The notes beneath the pieces are model-generated. The model was given only the letters and a program-made list of their open reading frames with translations. It searched no databases and was not told the origin of the DNA. Below are positions 56,445-64,000 of a stretch of DNA of 64,000 bases, piece after piece. Every line of letters starts with the position of its first letter. The first letter of the stretch is position 1. The position numbers were made by a program, and so were the translations under genes. Source of the stretch: Myotis daubentonii (Eukaryota > Chordata > Mammalia > Chiroptera > Vespertilionidae). The stretch spans positions 115,914,979 to 115,978,978 of the forward strand of contig NC_081841.1 of NCBI RefSeq assembly GCF_963259705.1. The letters are read 5' to 3'.

Positions 56445-56503
<59 letters not shown>

Positions 56504-56530
56504 GCGCACGCGGGGGCGAGGCGGGGGGTT
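56445..56530. repeat. (TG)n microsatellite with GC-rich edge
   Basis: 27 TG units to 56499, then tgcgcgcacgcgggggcgag, an unusually CpG-rich border. Confidence 0.95.
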
Positions 56531-56649
56531 GTATATGTAAGTAAAATTTCAAGTAAAAAATATTTTTATCTCTAATGGAAAACTCTAATATTTTTCGTTT
56601 TAACCAATGTTCCTTTATTTTAGGAAGAGAGGGGAAAAGGAGTAAAATC

Positions 56650-56880
56650 AATATAACATAGTGACTAAAAGCACAGTTTATGAATTGAATTTGGATCTCA
56701 ACTTTGCTACCACTTTTGATATTTGGGGTAAATTTCTTAAATATCAATATGTCTACCTCTACCATGGACACAAAAATAACCTACCTTGTAGGATTGTTGA
56801 GAGTATTAAAAGATACAATGTGTGAAAAGCACTTAACACAGTGACTGTAACATAGCGGGCAATTATAACAATGATCTCAT
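56650..56880 (+). mobile_element. MIR SINE, long copy
   Basis: Forward MIR: acatagtgactaaaagcac, aattgaatttggatctcaac, ttgtaggattgttgagagta, aaaagcacttaacacagtga. Confidence 0.85.
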
Positions 56881-57408
56881 TGATCAAATATCTACCTTAA
56901 AATGTCACATTCCTTCATTAGCTTCTCATGGAATCATTAAGAGAATCAACTCAAATGGTTGCAGAGAATATTTGAAAAATTTTAAGTGACTTGAAAGCAC
57001 CCTGGAACTTCTTACACTTCACACAAGAGGAACCAAAGTGGCAGAGAACAACTTTTTAACTACCTTTCACTGTAACTCATGATAAGATGTTTATTCTCAA
57101 ACAATTAGCTACTATCTTAGGCTGTGTTAAAATCAAGTCAGGTAACATTTCCATGCAGCCCAGATTACTGCATTGTTAGAAGGACCAATAATGCAATTAA
57201 AAACTAAATTCACCTATAAAAGGATAATCAAAATATTGATGAGTCTAAAACTCTCTATAGGCCTGAAAATGCTGATTTTCCTCTAAAAATTATTCTGTTC
57301 TCCCACAGTGACAAAACACTGAATTTTAGCTGGACATTTGACGACCAAAAATAAGATCTTCCTTACAAGTAGATTTGGCTAAGTGACCTGGTTCTTCAAT
57401 AAAACATA
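56881..57408. other. No recognisable feature
   Basis: No frame or known repeat seen. Confidence 0.4.
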
Positions 57409-57852
57409 AGCAGAGGTTTCTTTTTTTTTAATTAAATTTTTAGTGTTCAGATTATTACATTTGTTCCTCTTTTTTCCTCCATAACTCCCCTCCACCCAGT
57501 TCCCGCCCACTCTCCGACCTCACTCCCCACCCACTGTCCTCATCCATAGATGTATGATTTTGGTCCAGTCTCTTCCCGCATCCCCCACACACCTTCCCCC
57601 GCCCCCCTCCAAGAATAGTCAGTCCATTCCCTTTCTATGTCCCTGATTCTATTATAATCATCAGTTCATTCTGTTCATCAGATTATTTATTCACTGGATT
57701 TTTAGATGCACTTGTTGATAGATGTGTATTTGTTGTTCATAATTTGTATCTTTTTCTTCTTCTTCCTCTTCTTAAAGGATACCTTTCAGCATTTCATATA
57801 ATACTGGTTTGGTGGTGATGAACTCCTTTAGCTTTTCCTTATCTGTGAAGCT

Positions 57853-58640
57853 CTATATCTGACCTTCAATTCTGAATGATAGCTTTGCTTGATAAAGTAA
57901 TCTTGGTTGTAGGTTCTTGGTATTCATCACTTTGAATATTTCTTGCCACTCCCTTCTGGCCTGCATGGTTTCTGTTGAGAAATCAGATGACAGTCGTATG
58001 GGTACTCCCTTGTAGGTAACTGACTCTTTTTCTCTTTCTGCTTTTAAGATTCTCTCTTTGTCTTTTGCTCTTGGCATTTTAATTATGATGTGTCTTGGTG
58101 TGGTCCTCTTTGGATTCCTTTTGTAGGGGATTCTCTGCTCTTCCTGGACTTGTAAGTCTATTTCTTTGACCAGGTAGGGGAAGTTTTCTGTCATTATTTC
58201 TTCAAATAGGTTTTTAATATCTTGCCTTCTCTCTTCTTCTGGCACCCCTATAATTCGGATGTTGGTACGCTTGAAACTGTCCCAGAGGCTCCTTACACTA
58301 TCTTCATATTTTTGGATTCTTTTTCCATTTTGCTTTTCTGGTGGGGTGTTTTTGCTTCTTCATATTTCAAATCTTTGACTTGATTCTTGCGCTCCTCTGG
58401 TCTCTCTTGGGAGTCTGTATAATATTCTTTATTTCAGTCAGTGTATGCTTAATTTCTAGTTAGTCCTTTATCACAACATCGAGGGTCTCACTAGATTTCT
58501 TGAAGGTCTCATTGAGTTTATCGGCGGTTTCTAGAAAATTCTTGAAAAACCTTATAAGTGTGCTTTTGAACTCTATATCCAGTAGTTTGCTTTCCTTCAT
58601 TTCTGTCATTTGTGTCCTGTTTCTTTGTCTCCGCATTTTT
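57853..58640 (-). pseudogene. HAL1 ORF1 of copy 2, frameshifted
   Basis: The C-terminal 130 codons are open (57853-58245): PEEERRQDIKNLFEEIMTEN, KIPRAKD-type PRHIIIKMPRAKDKERIL, and a complete C-terminus ending LSFRIEGQI. The coiled-coil half upstream is in other frames after small indels near 58250-58400. It retains the C-terminus that copy 1 lost. Confidence 0.75.
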
Positions 58641-59605
58641 TATGCTTCGCTGTGTCGATAGAGTGGCTTTCTGTGCTAAGTGTCCTATAGGGCCCAGTGG
58701 CTCAGCCTCCCCAATTACCTGAGGTAGACACTCTTGGTGCACCCCCTTGTGGCCTTTGTGCACAGTCTTGTTGTAGTTAAGCCTTGATTGTTGTAGGTAA
58801 CTCTGGGAGGATTTGACCCCCAGGCCAATTGGCTGTGAGAATCAGCTGTATTTACGGTGGGAGAACTTCTGTGCTGAAGACACCCTTATGGGGCAAGACT
58901 TGCTTCAGTGGGGATTTGGTGCTCACTGAGCCTGCCCCCTGAGTGTGTCCCTTATGGATCTGAGTTGTAATTGGATGGTCCCACTCTGACCACTGGGTAC
59001 ACTGGCTCTTGGATCTGAGGAGGTGCTAATCTAGCCTCTGCCTGAGGCTACCCAGCAGAAGCCAGCTGTAAAATAATGCAAGTTGCCCTGGGGCCTTGGG
59101 CCAGCTGCAGTTTGTTAAGTAATTTTCAGATTACAAAGGGCCGGGCCTTTTATATGTGAAAGCATCCGTGCACGGCTTGGGCAGGCGGATCAAGCAGTAT
59201 GGCTGCTCTCAGTCCTGCCCTCAGAGGCCCAACAATCGCTGCGAGTGCCTCCAAGAGAAAGCTGCCCTCGAGTTCCGACCAATGCCAGACAGTCCCGTTT
59301 CTCCTATATGAGTCTGGGTCCCCAGAGACTCGCCCGGAACTGGAGCTTAGAGCCTGAGACTCCCTCCCAATTGAAAAAGAAAATTGTGTCCTCAGCCACC
59401 AGCCCTCTCCGCATGCACCTCTGCACCTTTGTATTTTACTTCTGCACTGCACCTCCTCTGAGTCTTGGTATGCTTTTCTCTTTCCTTCTAGTTGTAGAAT
59501 TTCCACTCAGCCAGCCTTCCTGTGGTTCTGGATGATGTCTGTTTCGTCTTTTAGTTGTATTTTTGAAGTGGTTGTGCGAGGCAGCAATCTCCAGTATTTA
59601 CCTAT

Positions 59606-59618
59606 GCCGCCATCTTGG
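59606..59618 (-). promoter_or_regulatory. YY1-type motif at HAL1 5' end
   Basis: CCAAGATGGCGGC on the minus strand, as in copy 1. Confidence 0.6.
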
Positions 59619-59704
59619 TTTCTCCCAGCAGAGGTTTCTTGAGGCAACTTCTGAAAACTTTTCTTAAAAGTTAGCCAATACAGAACCCTTTTCTCCTTTG
59701 TCCT

Positions 59705-60150
59705 TTTCTTTTTTTATTAAATTTATTTGGGTGACATTGGTTAATAAAATTATATAGGCTTCAAGTGTACAATTCTATGGTACATCATCTGTATATTGCA
59801 TTGTGTGTTCACCACTAAATCAAATCTTCTATCACCATATATTTACCCTTTACCAACCCCCACCCCTCTTTCCTCTGATACCCGCACTGTTGACTGTGTC
59901 TACAAGGTTTTTTTCTTGTTTCCTCATTATTGCATTCAGTTTTATAACCCACATATGAATGAAATCATATGGTTCTTGACATTTCTGTCTAATTTATTTT
60001 GCTTAACATACGATTCCCAAAATCCATCCATGGTGTTGCAAATGGCAGTATTTTATCTCTTCTTGTGGATGTGTAGTATTTCACTGCATATATGTAACAC
60101 ATCTTTATCCAATCATCTATTGAAGGACACTTTGGTTGTTTGTCCTTGTC
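59705..60150 (-). mobile_element. Old L1 3' fragment
   Basis: Reverse L1 3'UTR and ORF2 end: gtgacattggttaataaaat at the tail side, atgaatgaaatcatatggtt, tccatccatggtgttgcaaa. Confidence 0.8.
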
Positions 60151-62072
60151 TTACATGATAGTTGAAGGAAGAACATGATGCCTAGAGGGGATGCAGGCAC
60201 TTTGGATGATGATATTTTGGAATGGGGGCTATCACAGGAACATAATAAACTAGAAGTCTTGAGTCCTAAATGTTTTGTGAAGCAAAGCAACCATAACATA
60301 CTTGATCTATCTACCTACAAACTTTTAAATAAGAAAGTAATAACTTTCTAAGTTACTATTTTTTTCTTTTATTTTTTTCTCCCTTTCTATCCCATCATTT
60401 AGCTTTTCATCTGTTTCAGTCACTGATGCCAGGTCAGAAGACATCGCTTCAAGCTTCAAGGAAATTTGGGGAGAGAGTGGGTTGTGAGGGGAACTAGCAC
60501 TCTAGCTTCTTTTATGGGTCATGGTAGAAGGCAGTAGAAGGTTCCTGCCTCCAAGAAGCAGCTCTGCCTGGGAAAGCAGTCCTGGGCAAAAGGACTTACA
60601 GGATTAGATCATGGCTACTCCTATTTCTGCTCCCATCTAGCCTCCCAGTTTGTGATTGCCCAACTTTCAATTGTCAAAGCCTTCCAGTTCAGCATCCCCT
60701 ACAGCACAACCTCTCAAGGGCCCATGCCAGCTCCCTGTCTACCTGCCAGGGAGTCCACAGGTCTCAGTGTTAGTAGTAAAGGCAGGCAGGAAGCAAGTGC
60801 TACACATCTAGTCTTTAGTCATAAGTGTTTCATTTCCAGGGACAAGCCATGGCTTACTGGACCCTGGAGTGAGCCAGGCCTCAGCCTGCTGCCCCCATAA
60901 CTGGTGGATTAATAGAAAACAATATCTATCTATGTCAGCCTGCTTTCCTGAGAATCCTGGGTGAAAGCAGAGATGGCTAAGACACATTAAGATGTTTTCT
61001 GTAATTGTCTCTCAGTCTCCCAACAATTGTCCATTCAATTTGTTTTTTGAGCTCTGTAACCTTTTTCTGGAAGTCAACTTCTGATCCTGCCTCATGATAC
61101 TTGGCTGGGTTTGAGTCTTCTTTGATGAGAGAGTAAATCTCCTTGTTCCTTTTACTTCTGGCTTTAAGATACCCTCCCAGTTTTCATCCCACAATCCTTA
61201 GCCCTCTCTGGGCAAAGCAGCTTGGGAATTGGTTCCTGTACTGCCTTTATGTCATTTCACAAAATGAACTTCTGCAAAGGAGTTGGAAAGGAAGAAAAGG
61301 ATTATCATGCAGGCAAGGCACAAGGAGGGGCATAAAGAAGAACTTGGTAGATTATCTCCCTCCTAAAAAAAAAATGCAACCAGAATCACCAACAAAGTAT
61401 GGGCTCAAAAACATGCAGGAGAAAAAGAAAGGAATCAGTGTTGCGGTAGTTGCAGTGGAAAGAGCCAAGCTGCCCAGAATGTATCCTGTGAAGGCTGCAA
61501 GAAGTAGATAAGGGCAGCCCCAGAGACAGTGGCATAGAGAGAAAGCAGGGTGAGGGGACTGCAGATCTACCAGCAGAAACCAAGGGGGGGGGGGGCTTGA
61601 TAGCCAAACACCTTGGGAACTTGCTTATCAAAGCCTGTAAAATGACTGAGCCAGAGGTCTTTTTACCATACTTCAGTGATGTTTAGCTCCCTCAAACAGC
61701 TGCTTGTAAATCTGCCCATTAAGGAAATGAATCTGGGCAAATAGATAATTAAGGAGAATGGGAGACAGCCAGGTTCTGTGGAGAGCGGGAATTGGGAGGT
61801 GCAAAGGGAGCTGATCTTGAAATGAATGAATAATCAAGAAAAATTAAATAATGGTTTAAGGGGATAAAGACCTGGAGAGACTCCCAGCCTTTTATGGGAG
61901 CTAGGGAAAACTGTGAAGTCCTAGTTTCTGGGACCTAGAATGATAAAGCCACTTAATATGCAGTTTAGTGGAGTGATTCTCAAACCATGGTTCCCTGATG
62001 GGAAAGGGGGTTAGGTAACAATATCATCTAGCAACTTATTAGATATGCAAATCCTATTGCCTCACTCTAAAC
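60151..62072. other. Probable unique sequence
   Basis: No mobile element recognised. Short frames (60652-60900, 61143-61511) show no known domain and no splice-site support, so I do not call a gene. Confidence 0.4.
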
Positions 62073-62268
62073 CATAGGTTCTCAACCTGTGGGTCATGAC
62101 CCCTTTGGCTCACAAGGGTCGCCTAAGACCATCCTGCAATCAGATATTTACATTACGATTCATAACAGTAGCAACATTACAGTTATGAAGTAGCAACGAA
62201 AATAATTTTATGGTTGTGTCACAGCATGAGGAACTGTATTTAAAGGGTCAGAAGGTTGAGAACCACTG
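62073..62268. mobile_element. SPIN hAT MITE
   Basis: 196 bp with termini cataggttctcaacc and ggttgagaaccactg. Diagnostic internal text includes cctgtgggtcatgacccctt, gggtcgcctaagaccat, and attacagttatgaagtagca. Flanks ctctaaac and cctaaacc are consistent with a decayed 8-bp duplication. No transposase. SPIN elements spread horizontally among several tetrapod lineages. Confidence 0.9.
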
Positions 62269-62436
62269 CCTAAACCTACTGTATTAGAAACAGGTTGGGA
62301 CCCAGCAACCTGATTCTGAAGCTAGCTGAAGTTTAAGAACCACTAGCTTAGTGAAAGAGAATGCTAATTAGTATAAAGTATTACCTATGGTCTAATCTTT
62401 TTTTCTCTATAAGATGTAAATCTTAGGACTGTTAAA

Positions 62437-62472
62437 CACACACAAACACACACACACACACACACAAACACA
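62437..62472. repeat. (CA)n microsatellite
   Basis: Interrupted aca run. Confidence 0.9.
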
Positions 62473-62846
62473 AAGTTACTATTATTTTGGTACTTACCAC
62501 TGAACCTTATAACTGTGTCAAATAAAAAAAGAAACTTAGAAGAATGTGATTTACCTAGATTCACATGAGCTGAATTCAGGACTTAAAATGATTCTATATG
62601 ACAAAGAGTTAAAATGTATTTTGCAAAGTGCCATAACAGAAGTTGTGTAATGTGAGTAACAGACATAAGGAGACATACTAGTATGTCATTTTAATTCATG
62701 GAATATAGTTCAAAATGCAAGATTGAATGATGTGGAAGTGTTTCAGAAAGTGAGATGGCTATCTATGCTGTAACCTCCTACCTTAGTTTCATAGATTTGA
62801 CTATAGAACTTCTGAAGTTATCTTGAACTTTAAATATATGATATTT

Positions 62847-63060
62847 GCCATAACCGGTTTGGCTCAGTGGATAGAGCGTCGGCCTGCGGACTGAAGGGTC
62901 CCAGGTTCGATTCCGGTCAAGGGCATGTACCTTGGTTGCAGGCACATCCCTAGTAGGGGGTGTGCAGGAGGCAGCTGATCGATGTTTCTCTCTCATCGAT
63001 GTTTCTAGCTCTCTATCTCTCTCCCTTCCTCTCTGTAAAAAATTAATAAAATATATTAAA
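62847..63060 (+). mobile_element. Ves SINE, young
   Basis: Near-consensus copy (gccataaccggtttggctca) flanked by taaatatatgatattt at 62831-62846 and an imperfect copy from about 63061. Confidence 0.9.
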
Positions 63061-63278
63061 AAATATGATATTTTATTTAATGTCATTGGGTCATCACTAA
63101 TACACCAACATGATGTACTGAGCTAAGTTAATTAAATGATTATATTGGTTAAAGAGATACAAATTAATTGAAAGTTTATGCTTGTTAACAACAGAAAACA
63201 CAAGTCATAGCCAACATATGAATGGCCAAAAACTACAAGCATTTTCCTTAAGATTAGGAACAAGACAGGGATATCTGC

Positions 63279-63318
<40 letters not shown>

Positions 63319-63331
63319 TCCTTCCTTATTC

Positions 63332-63374
<43 letters not shown>

Positions 63375-63376
63375 TC
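63279..63376. repeat. (TTTC)n microsatellite
   Basis: About 24 units with one ccttccttatt break; it is the tail side of the following reverse SINE. Confidence 0.95.
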
Positions 63377-63377
63377 G

Positions 63378-63620
63378 TTAATCCTCACCTGAGAATATTT
63401 TTTCATTTATTTTTAGAGACAGTGGAAGGGAGAGGGAAGACAGAGAGAGAGAATAACATCGATGTGATAGAGACACATCAATTGGTTGCCTCCCACATGT
63501 GTATCAACCAGGGCTGGGGATCGAGCCTACAATCAAGGTACATGCCTTGACTGGGATCAAACCCAGGATTCTTCCTTTGGCAGGCCAATGTTCTATCCAC
63601 ACAACCAAACTTGCTAGGGC
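63378..63620 (-). mobile_element. Older Ves-type SINE
   Basis: Reverse SINE with a longer tail part than the others (attttttcatttatttttag) and head ccaaacttgctagggc. Older variant by its divergence. Confidence 0.8.
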
Positions 63621-63861
63621 TGCTTTTACCACTCTTCTTCAACATAGTACTAGAAATACTAGTCACAGAAATCAGACAAGAGGAAGAAATAAAAGGTATC
63701 CAAATTGAAAAAGAATATGTAAGATTGTAATTATTTACAGATGACATGATACTTTATATAAAAAACCCTATTCAACAAAAAACCACTAAAACTGATAACT
63801 TCAGTAAAGTAGCAGGATACAAAATAAATATCCAGAAATCAGTTGCATTTTTATACACCAA

Positions 63862-64000
63862 CTATAGGCCTGGTGCACAAAATTTATGTGTGTGTGTGGG
63901 GGGGGGGTGGTCCTTCAGCCTGCTTGTACCCTCTAACAATCCAGTATCACTGGCTCCTAACTGCTTGCCTGCTGGCCTGCTTGATTGCCCCTAACCACTC
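63862..64000 (-). mobile_element. HeliBat Helitron, cut by window end
   Basis: Minus-strand 3' end with a changed terminus (ctataggcctggtgcac), then a G-run and the same cctgcttgattgcccctaac unit as Helitron 2. Continues past 64000. Confidence 0.85.

Larger units (their letters stand above)
57423..59626 (-). mobile_element. HAL1 retrotransposon, second copy, full length
   Basis: 2.2 kb with a 14-bp duplication agcagaggtttctt at 57409-57422 and 59627-59640. 5' end GGAGAAACCAAGATGGCGGC, GC-rich 5'UTR, one ORF1, 3' end with T-rich (A-tail) side at 57423. No ORF2. It is longer than copy 1, mainly in the 5'UTR. Confidence 0.9.
63180..63861 (+). pseudogene. L1 ORF2 RT fragment, interrupted
   Basis: RT text aggaacaagacagggatatc before the insertion and [12 protein letters not shown] after it, with an FTDD active-site variant (ttatttacagatgacatgat, 63731). 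It ends at the Helitron. Confidence 0.7.

Noticed and set aside
56442..56771. Open frame ending in a His-Thr run
   Set aside because: The run is the (TG)n microsatellite read in reverse; the rest overlaps a MIR.
61143..61511. Possible host exon (122 codons)
   Set aside because: No recognised domain, no convincing splice sites, and no neighbours of a gene.
63182..63550. Open frame with Phe/Leu/Ser repeats
   Set aside because: Product of the (TTTC)n microsatellite joined to SINE sequence.

Overview
This is vertebrate nuclear DNA from a repeat-dense intergenic or intronic region of a vesper bat (Vespertilionidae, Myotis-like). I find no convincing host exon. The lineage call rests on repeats together: about a dozen tRNA-derived Ves SINEs on both strands, several HeliBat rolling-circle elements (TC start, hairpin plus CTAG end), a SPIN hAT MITE, other hAT MITEs, two HAL1 (half-L1) elements and young L1s. 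Genus is not resolved.

Layout. 1-4757: an L1 tail, a retroviral pol scrap, a near-complete HAL1 on the minus strand (1400-3334), an old MIR and two LTR-like segments. 4758-13553: an old L1 on the plus strand broken by a solo LTR (itself carrying a nested LTR) and a Ves SINE, then a second L1 3' fragment split by three HeliBats lying exactly head to tail (12130-13406). 13554-20950: two Ves SINEs and a younger L1 (15988-19808) whose 5'UTR runs straight into ORF2, followed by an unknown segment with a solo LTR. 20950-33880: an older rearranged L1 with SINEs and an LTR, into which an 8.2-kb gammaretrovirus-like provirus on the minus strand has inserted (25238-33463; 4-bp target duplication, tRNA-Glu-type primer site, gag-pro-pol remnants, no env recognised). 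That provirus hosts two hAT MITEs, a class II solo LTR and a 91-bp 5'-end-only HAL1/L1 insertion.

34792-42519: HeliBat sequence interrupted by a 6.6-kb betaretrovirus-like (ERV2) element on the minus strand with paired LTRs; most of its interior is AT-rich and non-coding. 42520-55690: an old repeat, an L1 with three Ves SINEs, then a second ERV2 provirus (plus strand, 5' LTR at 47858) with gag start and integrase remnants, itself hit by two minus-strand L1s. 55690-64000: little annotatable sequence plus a MIR, microsatellites, the second HAL1 (57423-59626), an L1 3' fragment, a SPIN MITE (62073-62268), a Ves SINE and an L1 fragment cut by a final HeliBat at the window edge.

Nothing here forms a working pathway. 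The reading frames belong to mobile elements and nearly all are broken; several catalytic motifs are visibly lost (protease DTG to DTE, ERV RT YVDD to YVDN, L1 RT FADD to FADN). The value of the window is as a dated stack of insertions: target-site duplications and a filled/empty LTR pair give relative order. Boundaries quoted with target duplications are base-level by eye; others are approximate.
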